A stretch of 64,000 nt of DNA from Temnopleurus reevesii (taxonomy: Eukaryota > Echinodermata > Echinoidea > Temnopleuroida > Temnopleuridae), in NCBI GenBank assembly GCA_036244855.1, contig BQKZ01000618.1:1-64000 (forward strand). The letters are read 5' to 3'. Under the pieces are notes generated by a model. It saw nothing but the letters and a program-made list of their open reading frames with translations. It made no database searches and was not told the origin of the DNA. Positions 1 to 10,590 of this stretch are shown piece by piece (the stretch's first letter is position 1; every line of letters begins with the position of its first letter). A program made the translations under genes and the position numbers.

Positions 1-1601
1 TCATTGATATTCCGTAGATTACAAGATATCAGTCTTTATACCAGACATTAGCTCAATTTGGGGGGAATATTTATGGACTTTGCATTAATTTGTTTTATCC
101 AGGGAAATGGGAAGTATTTTATCTCTAACCAAATTTATTGTTACAGTATGCATGTTGCGAATAAAAATCCCTACATGCCACTTGTTGTATTTTAATATTT
201 ATTGCAATGCTAGCATAAAGTTAAAACATACATATCTTTCCTTGATACAGTTTAAGTGTTCATTGCTTCCAAGTCCATAAAACTTTGTGACAGTATGTTA
301 TTTCAAATATCGTTAAATAGAATTAGTATTAAAAATCTAAAATGGTCTAGAATAAAACCAGAAATTTTCAAAAAGCTGCTAGATAACTGAAATAAAATGT
401 CTGTTATTTTGAAATAAAAGCTTAAGATCCTTGTCAATATACCTGGTATTAAAAGGAGAGTCTACCCCAAAATAATAGGTTTTCAACAGATGCAGAATAT
501 TTTGGTGAGCAGAACAAAATAAAATTCTGATTGAAATTGGACAACTAATAATAAAGTTATGAATGTTTGAATATCTAGACAAATTGGCAACTGATGATGT
601 ATAGGTGCACAACTAGCTATTTAATGTATTGGTATCAATGTTAAAAAATGTTACTTTTTACCCCGAATAAGATTTCCTCAAAAGTTTAACTGGATTATAT
701 CTCCATTATAGATATGTAGCTCCCATATTTGCATGTTTACATTAATACAAATTTGGGGTCTTTCTGTAAAAATGATGAATTTTGCACTATAATAGGATGA
801 ATGGTTAGTTGTGCACCCGTGACGTCATCACATTGGCAACATGCCTGGAAATTTGCACTGATTTGCCTGTTTTATCTAATTTTTAAAAATTCATTACTTA
901 ATTGTTAGTTGTCCGATTTTCCTCAAACTATTTTTGTTCTGCTCTCCAATTTTGTCTGCTTCTGTTTAAAAAATTATTATTTTTGGGTAGGCTCTTATAT
1001 TATCAGAATTTGAAGAAATAAGTAGCATAGGCCATTGATTTTGTTTATTCAGCTGGTGCAAGAAGGCTTTCTTATTCAAATTATTAGATGAAATTTTGTT
1101 GATGCCTGTAATGTACATATACCACCCTGCCAAGTGAAATGATGAAAATGTCTCACTCAATGTTGGCAGCCCCGCCCCTGTTGCCATGGACCTGTTGATG
1201 TGGAATGAACTGCAGTTATTCTCGTCAATTTTCAGCTGGGTTTATTCTGCCAACCGTTACAAACCACATATTGGGTGTATATTCATAACAGTTTGAGAAT
1301 GTCACCTCAAGTGAAAGTGAGAAAGTATGGTTATTGTCACATTTTTCTCACTTTTAATGAGCTGAAACAATTTACATTTTCATTTTCACCTCATATACCG
1401 TACTGTGGAATAGTTGGCATATCTACCATTGTATCTGATTGTTTTTACAGCTCTCCAAACTTTAACAATGAGCAGACTTTCCAACAATTCCTTTAAATTG
1501 TGCCTCCCCTTTGAAACTGAAACTCTTCACTTGAATGCACCAGTAAATGTTGACAATCCTATTTCAACCAAATCTAGATCTTTCTTTATTGCTTTATTCC
1601 A
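1..1601. other. 5' flank of the inhibitor gene
   Basis: AT-rich DNA without a recognisable coding exon. It holds an inverted-repeat element (457-994, listed separately). A polypyrimidine stretch and TTCCAG acceptor ending at 1602 precede the first recognised coding exon, so a 5' UTR exon probably lies somewhere upstream, but I could not place it. Short ORFs here show no recognisable family. Confidence 0.5.
457..994. mobile_element. Non-autonomous TIR element (~540 bp)
   Basis: The left arm (about 457-620) and right arm (about 795-994) are imperfect reverse complements over more than 150 bases. The ends read AGAGTCTACCCCAAAATAAT on the left and, reverse complemented, AGAGCCTACCCAAAAATAAT on the right. 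Matching internal blocks include GGACAACTAA and GAGCAGAACAAA. There is no transposase ORF. Structure alone supports a MITE or foldback element; the superfamily cannot be assigned and no clean target-site duplication is visible. Confidence 0.75.
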
Positions 1602-1633
1602 GTAGTGCGTGTGATCAAGGGCCATAAAACCAG

Positions 1634-1762
1634 ATGAAAGGACTAGCTGTGTACACACTCGTATCAGTTCTCTTCCTGACTTCATTCCTTGTGTTGCCTG
1701 CGTGTGGAAAGAAGTCCAACATGGCCGAACAGAAGAGAGACTGGGCTGAGCTGGTAGGCAAG
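1634..1762 (+). CDS. Secreted potato-inhibitor-I (I13) family protease inhibitor, first coding exon
   Basis: This exon encodes 43 residues. Residues 1-24 form a typical signal peptide (basic start MKG, hydrophobic core LVSVLFLTSFLVLP, then AC), so the product is probably secreted. After a short basic linker comes DWAELVGK, which matches the family signature [S/D]WPELVGK at the start of the mature inhibitor fold. The exon follows a TTCCAG acceptor ending at 1602, and the ATG at 1634 is the first in frame with the signal peptide. It ends in phase 0 at GGCAAG followed by donor GTGAGG. Family members (eglin c, barley CI-2) block subtilisin- or chymotrypsin-like serine proteases through an exposed loop. 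The segment that should follow, an alpha helix of about 17 residues, is not contiguous with the next recognised exon. Confidence 0.85.
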
Positions 1763-2435
1763 GTGAGGATTGATTGTTTTCTTTTATTTTACTGTAGTTT
1801 TACATCTTTGAATTGATATAATTCTTGCCTTATCCCAACATGGTTAAACACTGATTCATATTGCTTTTCCAAGATGCTTTGAAAGAAATCATAGGCATAA
1901 CCTTGTTGGGAAACAAAGGCAAGAATTATTTTAATCATCTATTCGATAGTCAACACAAGAAACATTTAATTGATATTTTTAACCTTTATCAATGTACCCA
2001 GGAGAAAATTGTCATCTTAAGAATAGAAGTTCTAAATTTAATTATAGTATAAGTAATTATACTTGAATTTCAAACATGAATCTTAATTGTATTTGTTTNG
2101 ATGGGAAATCAAAGCCCTGTGTACAGTGTACATGTATAATAAGTTTTAAAATAATTCAATACAAGCTTGAACACTACAAAAATCCATGTGCCAAACTTCT
2201 GAAGTGTGAAGAATTTCTTTTCATTCCAGAGTCCTGAGTGACCCAACTTGTTTTAAAAGGGATGTTTGAGAAAGTGGTTTATGCAGAATAGTTCTATAGC
2301 CTTTTGATATAAAATCCCCAGTTCCAATCAAGACTGCAGTAGTGGACAGTGGGAGTATATGGGTTTAGGTAAATATTTTTAAGCCCTGGTGAAAGTCTTT
2401 AATCCATTGTAAACCTTTACAAAATATCTTTTGTA

Positions 2436-4077
2436 TAAGGCCCTGGTCACATAGAGGCCCAGAAGCAACACGATTTAACACCACTCTTTGTTAATTCAAA
2501 GTTAAAGGGGCGGCTGGATGAGAATGAGAAACGTTAATTCCGAGAGCCTGTAGTTTTAAGAACAATCTCCTTTTTACCCCTTCTAAATTGACCCACCAGA
2601 AGTGGAGTTATCAGACTTTTAGTTTGGAGGGGCACCATTTTCACAGAGAGAGCAATCCCTTGTACTTTTCTCGAGTATCCGTGTGACGTCATGGAAAAAA
2701 CACATTGCGAGCGTCGTCTGCTTCATTAAATGGGCGAGATATGGAGAGATCAATGCCGCAGTACGTAATGTGCAACTTTACTTGATATTACTCGAAATTT
2801 TCTGCAAAACTTTTAAATGTCTTCACAACATATTGATTGTTACATCATAAAGCATATATGGACACAAAATTTTAGATGAATTCCGATGGAAACATTGTAA
2901 TTTACCCACTAAACGATGACGGTATGATGACCAGATTTCCAAACACATTCGTACATTCGCTTGCCATCACGTATGTGAGATTTGTGTAATTTGCGTGATT
3001 TTTCAGAAAGAGAAAATTATTTAAATGTTATGTCCTTTAAAGAAAGCTATCACTCTGTATATATGTCAATATTTCATGACGGAAGTGGGCTTAATAACGG
3101 TATAATCATGCATTTATCCTCTTCCAAATTTTTATGTTTCAGCCGATACTGTGTACATCTGTACATATAGTTCTTGGGAAAATACAGCGCAATGTATCGG
3201 TCGGCGTCTCGCTCCCCCGGTCAGGCGGGGGCTCCATCGCACAACAGTCCGTTCACACTGCTCTACACACCCACGGTCCACACCAAAACGAAAAATTTCA
3301 CCATATACAAGTCATAAATGATTAAGAAAACTAACAAAGGCGATACATATACGGTAGAAATAATACTGCAAGTGTTTGCTGCTTCCTCTTGCCAAAACTT
3401 AATTACGTTAGGGAAAAATCTCCCTGAAAAAAACTGATAAACAAGTCTCGAAAATGACAGATAAACGCGTCAAAACTGAGAATCTTCGATCTTCGCACTG
3501 CCGTATATTTGCACGCGTACGGTACGTACGTAATACACGTTCACCCATATCCTCTTATCCCGAGTCGATTCGACCATCCCATATACACATAAAATACTTT
3601 ATTAGTGCATATAAAATGGTGATTTGTTCAGAAAAACGGCAGTGATATGTAGTATGATGTTATTTCTTTACATTTCTAATTCCATATTGCCCACATAATG
3701 CAGTATAACTTGTCACTGAGCTGTTAGATTTAGAAATCCCTTCCCACGGCCGTCCTGCCCAGTAGTATACTGTATGTCGTTTATTACACGCTCAAACGAT
3801 GTTTTTTCCATGACGTCACCGAGTGTGTTCAATTTACCTCACGACTCGCGTATTTCTCAATACATCTGACCAGGATTTTCAAAATTGTTTTTCTCCTAAA
3901 CGCTAGGTCTAAATGTGATGAACTAAAAAATATTGTATTTGGGAAGAACAAAATTCCCTAATGGCATAAAATTTAATTTCTTAGGCCTTTTCTTCCTTTT
4001 TCCACTTTAACTGCCTCAGATCAAAAGAGTGGTATTGAATCGTGTTGCTTCTGGGTGCCCTATGTGACCGGGGCTTA
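2436..4077. mobile_element. Long-TIR DNA element (~1.64 kb) in the inhibitor intron
   Basis: The left end TAAGGCCCTGGTCACATAG and the reverse complement of the right end, TAAGCCCCGGTCACATAG, match. They continue through CCAGAAGCAACACGATT and, about 240 bases in, through TGACGTCATGGAAAAAACA. The arms are therefore roughly 270-300 bases of imperfect inverted repeat around a ~1 kb centre. A TA flanks both ends if the element is taken as 2438-4075, compatible with a TA target duplication. No transposase ORF is visible, so it is non-autonomous. Superfamily is unassigned. Confidence 0.85.
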
Positions 4078-4589
4078 TTTAATCCATTTATCCAGATTGC
4101 AATCCTTCATCATAATGCCTAGTGTGAGTGATCTTCTTATTCCTTTTCATCAAGAAGGCTGCTTTACTTCTATAGCACAGACTATCAAACACATATCACT
4201 AAGAATTAGAATGGGATTGATCAGTTTGTTAAAAAAAACCTGAAATAAATGTAAGGAGAGAAATTAATATATGTATAAAACCAGTGACCACTCACATGAA
4301 AAAGCATCCTCTTCTTGCTTAAATCTCTCAACTTCTTGTGACACTCACTTAACATAGACGTACAAAAATTGTATACACAAGGGATGGACAAGACTTGGCA
4401 AAAATGGATATCTAAAACCATTTCATGCAATTTGCCCCTATTCTTAAAATATTCAGCTATCTTAATTAGATGGGATAGTAAAATCTCTGTTTACCCAGAG
4501 GGAGACAGTTTTATTGGAGCATAGTAAATATATGAATCATTATTGGCAGCTTGTATTATTTTCCCCTTCTTATGGTATTAAAAGATAAA

Positions 4590-4715
4590 TACCTTAATAA
4601 TAATAATGAATTAATCAATAATTAATAAATAATTAATAATAAATAATTAATAATTAATTAATAATTAGTAATAATTAATAAATGAATTAATTAATAATTA
4701 ATCAATAATAATCAG
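4590..4715. repeat. AATTAATAAT low-complexity tract
   Basis: About 125 bases of almost pure A/T made of variants of AATAATTAATAA. It ends shortly before a C-run (about 4737-4746) and lies about 145 bases upstream of the next exon. Confidence 0.9.
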
Positions 4716-4860
4716 CTTGTCAGCTCTTCTCAGCCACCCCCCCCCCAGCTATCAAAATCCTGGGTGCGTGCATTATCAATGTACATGTATGTTAAAATAT
4801 TGGCTTGTACAGTATCCTATCTGATAATAATAATAAATTTATTGCTATGTGTCGTTACAG

Positions 4861-4968
4861 GTTCAGATCATGCCAGCAGAATCCATGATGACTATGGACT
4901 TCCGTATGGACCGCGTCCGTATCATGGTTGATGGAGGGAAAGTGACCACGCCTCCCAGGATTGGTTAA
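4861..4968 (+). CDS. Potato-inhibitor-I (I13) family inhibitor, last coding exon
   Basis: This exon begins in phase 0 after a TTACAG acceptor and encodes 35 residues ending in PPRIG and TAA. It carries the reactive-site loop and the C-terminal strands: VQIMPAESMMTMDFRMDRVR lines up with the family pattern V.vvPeGspvTmDyr.dRVR. The TMD block, the paired loop-supporting arginines (FRMDRVR) and the terminal P.RIG are all present. By alignment the P1 residue falls at a Met of the ESMMTMD segment, which would suggest chymotrypsin- or elastase-like specificity. Joined directly to the first exon it would give only 78 residues and no helix. Confidence 0.88.
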   Translation, partial: VQIMPAESMMTMDFRMDRVRIMVDGGKVTTPPRIG

Positions 4969-5087
4969 AGATTCACCCTCGTTTCATCATTCCATTCATA
5001 CCAAATATTCTATTTCAAATTTCAAAACTAATACGTAGTTGAATTCTTGGTAAGATTTATTTTGGATTGATAAGATCATAAGATGTA

Positions 5088-5277
5088 TAACAGTGGAAAC
5101 TTGTTATAAAGAAGTCGGATATAGCGAGATACCTGTTATAACAAGGTGATTTTATTGGTCCAAGCCCTTCACAGATCTTTGCTTTTTTACCCTGATATAG
5201 TGAGGAACCTGATATAACAAGGTAATTTTCATGGTCCCAAGGACCTTATAAAGAGGTTATAAAGAGGTTTCACTGTA
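5088..5277. mobile_element. TTATAAC-palindrome MITE, copy 1
   Basis: Starts ACAGTGGAAACTTGTTATAA and ends in the complementary TTATAAAGAGGTTTCACTGTA. The interior contains further TATAACAAGGT repeats. The ends sit on TA dinucleotides, as for Tc1/mariner-type insertions. Other copies are at 12463, 14527, 17318 and 23381. Confidence 0.8.
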
Positions 5278-5289
5278 TGATTAAATTGC

Positions 5290-5400
5290 AAGTCTCACCA
5301 CCGATAAGAGGCGAGTTCAAATGATATATCAATATACCAGAGATTTCGATATGTTGAGGTTAGGAAGTGCAACATGTATCATTTTAGAAAAATGTCCATT
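5290..5400 (+). repeat. Degenerate copy of the CTCGCCACCGAT repeat family
   Basis: CTCACCACCGATAAGAGGCG followed by TTCAAATGATATATC and GATATGTTGAGGTTAGGAAG parallels positions 5461-5560. It is more diverged than that copy. Confidence 0.7.
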
Positions 5401-5461
5401 GAAATATTGCTAAGATTTATTTTGATTGATAAGGTCATAAGATGTATTATAAATAAATAGC

Positions 5462-5969
5462 AATTCTCGCCACCGATAATAGATGATTTCAAATGTTTTA
5501 TCTCAAAATACCATTGATTTTGATATGTCGAGGTTGGAAAGGTGACTTCCAGTTTGGGAAGCTAATGCATGTGTGATGTCTATATCTTTAGAAAATTGTC
5601 AATTTTTTTATCCTTGAACGTCATTGGGGTACATTGTACTTGATACTGCATCGAAGAAACCCACCATAGGATAATGATAGTTAATATCAAGAAATATGCA
5701 AAATAAAGTGGAAAACAAATACCATTTGTCAATATAAAACCTGGCAAANACAAGACATGTAGATTAATGATAGTTAATATCAGGAAATATGCAAAATAAA
5801 GTGAAAAACAAATACGATTTGTCAGTCTAAAACCTGGCAAAGTGAACACACATGCACGAATATCCGTTACCTGAAGTGGGTATCCCAGCCCACATGACTT
5901 GACTACAGTGAAAACTGTATAGCGCCATCTGCAGTTCTTACTTGTTGCTTATTGTCGGTGGCGAGAATT
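5462..5969. mobile_element. CTCGCCACCGAT-family TIR element (~508 bp)
   Basis: The left end AATTCTCGCCACCGATAAT and the reverse complement of the right end, AATTCTCGCCACCGACAAT, are near-perfect inverted repeats. Its left ~115 bases recur in reverse orientation at 14806-14922. A direct duplication at 5672-5842 lies inside. No transposase ORF is present. Confidence 0.75.
5672..5842. repeat. Direct duplication, period ~94 bp
   Basis: The block from ATGATAGTTAATATCAAGAA to AAAACCTGGCAAA (about 5672-5751) recurs at 5766-5842 with a few substitutions. An N at 5750 lies at the end of the first copy, probably because the duplication was hard to assemble. Confidence 0.9.
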
Positions 5970-7140
5970 AACGACACAATTACTATGCCAGTAATATTAT
6001 AAGTTATATTAAATATATTGTATGGGTCAGCACATTGTTATATGATCTGCCTGTTGAATGCAAATGTGTAATCTACTTACATGGTATTATATGCATCCTG
6101 CTGAATGTGCAGTTATGATGGATTTTGGGTGATTTAATAGTTACAGTATAAGGCACATTATTGCTATCCAAATGCTCTAAGTATATATAGTGTCATAGTG
6201 TAGCAAAGAATTATCACTTATTCTTCGTGTATTCTTTCTATAAAATCTATCAGTTTCACTGAAAATTGAGTTGTGCATTATCTTGAATACAAATAATGAG
6301 ATCATACTGTAAGTTATCCTGTCCTGAAGCTTGAAATAGAGTTACATGTATATTCCACACAAAACCATAGGAGTTATTTTCTCTGTTATATACTGTATTT
6401 CAGTAATACTTGTATTCTTTCAATTTATTCATACAATTTATATGATTTGGTGCTTATTACAGGTTCCTCTGATGCATACATGTAAGTTTGGATAATTAGA
6501 CAAAGTGTACAACTTACTGAATGCATACGGCATGGATCGCGATTGTTCTCTATCGCGATCTGTATAGTAATTGTCTTTAGTATAACTCTATACAAAGCAA
6601 TAACATTCAATATTTCAATGATTTTCTTTAAAGTTAGTCATTTTCATACTTGCCGATACCAATTATAGAGGTTTACATTTACTATTCTCATTCTTGACCT
6701 AAAATCTTATTTATCACAGTACTAGAAATTGATCATGTTTTCATAAAATTTGACTTATTGTATGATTATTCATATAAATCTATTTCATGACATATGTGCC
6801 TTACATAAAGTTTAAGAGTTCATTAAAAATTTGATTCATAGTGATAATTTTAAGTTGGGTAAATAATATACCCAAAACAAATAATTTTGTAATAAATTGA
6901 AAATGATTGGAACACTTTCGATATTTGTGGTTTTGTGCTGAATCGATTTTTTAATTTGCCAACCCCATTTCACATAAACTTATGGTCACCCCCCCAAAAA
7001 AAAAACAACAAAAGAAACACAGTGACTAGGCCTATATATGCAATGACAACCTATATTTATTCGAAGGAATTACATATTTTGGACAATTTTATGTGAACAA
7101 GCCCAACTTTCCATTTATACTTGAAAATATGCAGAAACTA

Positions 7141-7306
7141 GGGCCAGTTGCACAAAATGGTCTTAGCTATCTGCTTCTTTCTAATTATCATCTTAGCTTC
7201 TTGTGCCAACCTAAGGACATATTAACAAAATTTAAGAAGGTGGTGCAAGAAGTTAAGACATCTTAGCAAGAAGAGGATAGCTGAGACTATTTTGTGCTTT
7301 GGCTCC
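7141..7306. mobile_element. MITE with GGGCCAGTTGCACAAAATGG ends (166 bp)
   Basis: The left arm GGGCCAGTTGCACAAAATGG..TCTTAGCTAT pairs with the right arm, whose reverse complement is GGAGCCAAAGCACAAAATAG..TCTCAGCTAT. The whole unit is close to a hairpin. A related half copy begins at 7940. Confidence 0.85.
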
Positions 7307-7380
7307 AGGAAAATACATACTGGTATGCACTGTTCTTCCTTTTGCAAATGGACATCTTAGATGGATGCTACTAGAGTAAG

Positions 7381-7562
7381 AGGGATGAAGTGTGTGTATA
7401 AGAGATATGATATTGCAATGAGGTATGTGTGTGTATGCGTGTATGTAAGTGTGTGTGTGTGTGTTTGAGCAGGTATGTGTGTGGATGTGAAGGTAGGTGT
7501 TTGTGAAGGTGTAGGTGTGTTTTTATGTGCGTTTGTGTAGGTGTATGTCTGTAGTCATGTGT

Positions 7563-7595
<33 letters not shown>

Positions 7596-7610
7596 GAAGG
7601 GGGGGGGGGG
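7381..7610. repeat. (TG)n microsatellite ending in a G-run and N
   Basis: GT-rich repeat with pure TGTG runs near 7455 and 7557-7594, followed by a run of G interrupted by an N at 7611. Open frames on the minus strand here are simple-sequence artefacts. Confidence 0.95.
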
Positions 7611-7939
7611 NGGGGACGAGCAGGAAACAAGGCAAAGACAAAATAAAGTGAGGGGATGAAAAGAGGCCTTGAGGTGGAAGTGGGAGAGGGAAATGAAGAA
7701 GCAAGGGGGGAGGGGCAGAAAGTGACAAAGAAGAAAATGGGACATTAAACAAGATAGACCTAATTTTTATTTTGATCGGTTTGTATATTTTCTTCCTTGT
7801 TCCCATCAAATGAGCATGCTTAGTGAGATCCCTTTCTGAAAAGTAAGCCCCATTCCCCTCTCCGACCACCGGCCTGACATCCATGCAATCCCTTTGTTGT
7901 TGGTGTTTTTTTATGTCTCCTATTTATTCCAAGATTCTG

Positions 7940-7986
7940 GGGCCAGTTGCAAGGAATGGTCCACACTTAGCTAGCTGCATAAAGAG
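7940..7986. repeat. Half copy of the GGGCCAGTTGCA MITE
   Basis: GGGGCCAGTTGCAAGGAATG then TCCACACTTAGCTAGCTGCA resembles the left arm of the element at 7141, but no right arm follows. Confidence 0.55.
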
Positions 7987-9348
7987 GAGCCCCATATGGG
8001 CCCTGCATGCTTTTAAGATAAAATTTGCTTTTCGTCTACACCGTAATTTGTAAATGGAATTTTTCTGAGTGGCGTGAATTTGCAGATTCTCGAAAGAAAA
8101 CCTCACATTAACGTCATTAAGCAGTTGAATATACTGAAGGTAACATTTGTGAACAGTAGTTTATGTGTCAAAGTAATTTATCGTACACATTAAAGCCTCT
8201 TTACATTTTGATTTCTTGTCAAAATGAAGGACTATTCTGATGGCTCTAATCAATTCATGATATTGTATTTCACTTTGGTCCCACAGACTTGAAATTGTGT
8301 TGGCTTTAGTTGGCTAAGGGTAAAAAATCATTCATGATCAACACTGATCAACACGTAATGTAAATCATTGGCCATCACCTGATAACATAGTGAAGCTCTG
8401 TCTTTTGAATTATGCTTCCACATTGTTAAGGCCCTCCTCCCTCAAAAAAAAGTTGTTGGGATGCCCAAGCCTAGGGTAAGTGCAAAACAGAGCGACCCCG
8501 TTGTTAAAAATTGCCAGACATCATGCATCTGGACATGCCAGACATGAACTTGTCTTTTTCTTTCTTTTCACGGAGCCCCACCCTTTTCACTTGCATTTTC
8601 AATATCATGGTAAATTCCGGATAATAGGAATGAAACATTTTCAGGCATTTTAGATCTAGATTCTAGCTGGTTCGAAAGCCTCAAAATTACTTGCGTATAT
8701 TTTTTATTTTTAAACATTTTTTGTTGACCCCAGAAGGAAGTTTAAAATTTTGTATTGTGCGCTATAAAACGTTCATGCCTTCAAGGCTAGATCTATATCC
8801 TTGGGTAAAGTCTATAGAGAAGATGATGTTTGCAAAAGATGATAACGCATTCCATGAATTGGCGATAAGATTTTGCTGGCAAGCAGAGTGTACTAGCCGT
8901 GATTTACTTGTTATTGTATTGCAACTGAATCTGTATTATTTAAAGAAACATCTGGTGCTCAAAAGCCTCAAATTAAAGCAACTTTTTTTTCTGGAAATCG
9001 ATAGAATAATATTAATAATGAACCTACGAACAGCAAATGCCTTCCACTTTCGACGTTCAAATGCACTAAAAGCTTCATCCAGCGGGCACTGTTCCAATTG
9101 AAAAATCAGATTACAGAAAATGGGCAACAAAGTACAAAGAATATCTCTGTCATGACTGTCCAGACACCCGAATGTTCGCTGAAAAGTGTAGCTTGCACAT
9201 CAAAATCAATAAATAGTATCTTGGGTTTTAAAATATATCTAAGTTGTGTTTATATATATCTACTTATTATGACCATTCATATAATTTCCTCTTTGTTATT
9301 TTGTATTTGACAGCATTTATCTATATTGAGTTATCATTTGGTATCATC

Positions 9349-9471
9349 ATGCCAACCATAGAAGAAGTAAACAATGATGCGCCAGGGGCAACCCAGACTG
9401 GATCAGCTCCAAGTAACAATGCATCAGGGGGTACTGCCAACGCCCCTGCAGGTGGATATGGAAAAGTTGTG
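9349..9471 (+). CDS. TMEM33: TMEM33 coding exon 1
   Basis: Encodes residues 1-41 (MPTIEEVNNDAPG...), a hydrophilic, low-complexity N terminus. The ATG at 9349 was chosen because the upstream in-frame ATG at 9244 lies before an acceptor-like TTTGACAG (9306-9313), and the family starts with a short polar tail. Ends in phase 0 before donor GTGAGT. Confidence 0.85.
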
Positions 9472-9813
9472 GTGAGTATTTTGGCAGAAAAAGAGAGAGC
9501 TTATAATCATGAATTGTGGTGAATTGAAGTTCATTTTATTTATGCAAATGGTTATTAGTTTTCCTTTAAGTCAAAGCCAATAAATGTAAATAAATAGTTG
9601 ATAAGAAATCACTCCTCTGTCTAACAATTAATTCTCTAAATACCTATCACTCAGTATCAAAGTATCAAATTTAGAACATCATGATAATTTTTTTTTCAAG
9701 TAAAGGATGTTTTTATCCTTTTATTTTAGCATTGTTAACTAGATGTGATATCTTTTAGCTTAGACAAGCTACATACACGCCAACAAGGATTTTACAATCA
9801 CCTAACTATGATA

Positions 9814-10349
9814 TTAAAGGGGAATTACACCCAGACAATAATGTACTGTCAGTAAATGAAGAAAAATCAGATGAACAATCTGTGAAAATTTGAGCAAAAT
9901 TAGATAATCCGTTCAAAAGTTATGCATTTTCAAAGTCATCATTTCCACCTGTGCTGGGCATCCTTGACATGGCATGCGTATAGCTAATTAGCATAATCTG
10001 TGATGTCATACATGGAGAACTCCTCATTCACTTTGTATATAAATTTATTGAAAATTGATCAATATCATATTTCAAATGAGGAATCAGCCCCGTTCTTTCT
10101 GGAATGCTTGCAGAATTGATGTGGCTATAATATATTTAACCGAAGAAACAAAATTTTGTCTACTTTTCTGGAAAAAGAGGAAAATGTGAAATTTTGTGTA
10201 CAAAGCGAATGGAGAGTTCTCCATGTNCTTTGAAAATTCATAACTCTTGAATGGATTATCCGATTTTGCTCAAATTTTCACAGTTTGTTCATCTTATTTT
10301 TCTTCATTTAATGATAGCAATCTAATCTCTGAGTGAAATTCCCCTTTAA
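9814..10349. mobile_element. TTAA-flanked TIR element (~528 bp) in TMEM33 intron 1
   Basis: The left end TTAAAGGGGAATTACACCC and the right end GTGAAATTCCCCTTTAA are inverted. The arms are complementary for roughly 120 bases (AACAATCTGTGAAAATTTGA against TCAAATTTTCACAGTTTGTT). TTAA lies on both sides, as expected for piggyBac-type insertion, although the terminal bases are not the classical piggyBac CCC. An N at 10227 lies in the right arm. No transposase ORF. Confidence 0.85.
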
Positions 10350-10495
10350 TAAGTGCACCCAAACTGATTACATGCATAGTTACATTGTGTCACAAGTGTA
10401 CCCTTAAAACGTGTGTAAAAGACTGGCATTGCTGATGCACTATGAGCATGTCATAGAGCTGGATCTTAAGTGTTTTCATTTGTTTCTCTTTGCAG

Positions 10496-10590
10496 GCTCA
10501 CTTGCTTGAGTTCAAGGTAGATGCAGCATTGTGGGCGTCTCGTATCGCTACCGTCGTGTGCAGTATCTTCTATGTATTCCCTATTCTTGG
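10496..10590 (+). CDS. TMEM33: TMEM33 coding exon 2
   Basis: Acceptor TTTGCAG, donor GTAAGA, leaving phase 2. Encodes AHLLEFKVDAALWASRIATV then VCSIFYVFPILG, which matches the human block around DTAMWLSRLFTVYCS...LPLLG. It contains the first predicted membrane segment (about residues 52-73). Confidence 0.95.

Larger units (their letters stand above)
1763..4860 (+). other. Intron of the inhibitor gene
   Basis: A 3.1 kb span between donor GTGAGG and acceptor TTACAG. The family fold needs about 17 more residues (a phase 0-0 exon near 51 nt) here. I checked the AG...GT bounded open stretches I could see by eye and found none that fits. A single N lies at 2099. Positions 2436-4077 are a transposon-like inverted-repeat element, and 4590-4715 is an AATTAATAAT low-complexity run. 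Confidence 0.6.
4969..9348. other. Intergenic region between the inhibitor and TMEM33
   Basis: Mostly repeats: a TTATAAC-type MITE (5088-5277), a CTCGCCACCGAT-family element (5462-5969) with an internal duplication, a 166-bp MITE (7141-7306) and a TG microsatellite (7381-7610). The stretch 8691-9101 is an open frame of 136 codons with no recognisable motif; I treat it as chance. The TMEM33 promoter and 5' UTR exon should lie in the right part, but no core promoter is clear. An acceptor-like TTTGACAG ends at 9313. Confidence 0.6.

Noticed and set aside
1861..1930. Candidate helix exon of the I13 inhibitor (QDALKEIIG...)
   Set aside because: The open frame is not in phase with the preceding exon at any AG acceptor; in phase 0 from the nearest AG it hits a stop after two codons.
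7371..7884. His/Thr- and Pro/Leu-rich minus-strand ORFs
   Set aside because: Translation of the (TG)n microsatellite and adjacent purine tract, interrupted by an N.
8691..9101. 136-codon ORF upstream of TMEM33
   Set aside because: No recognisable motif, biased composition typical of AT-rich DNA, and no splice link to TMEM33 exon 1 in frame. Could only be rescued by transcript evidence.
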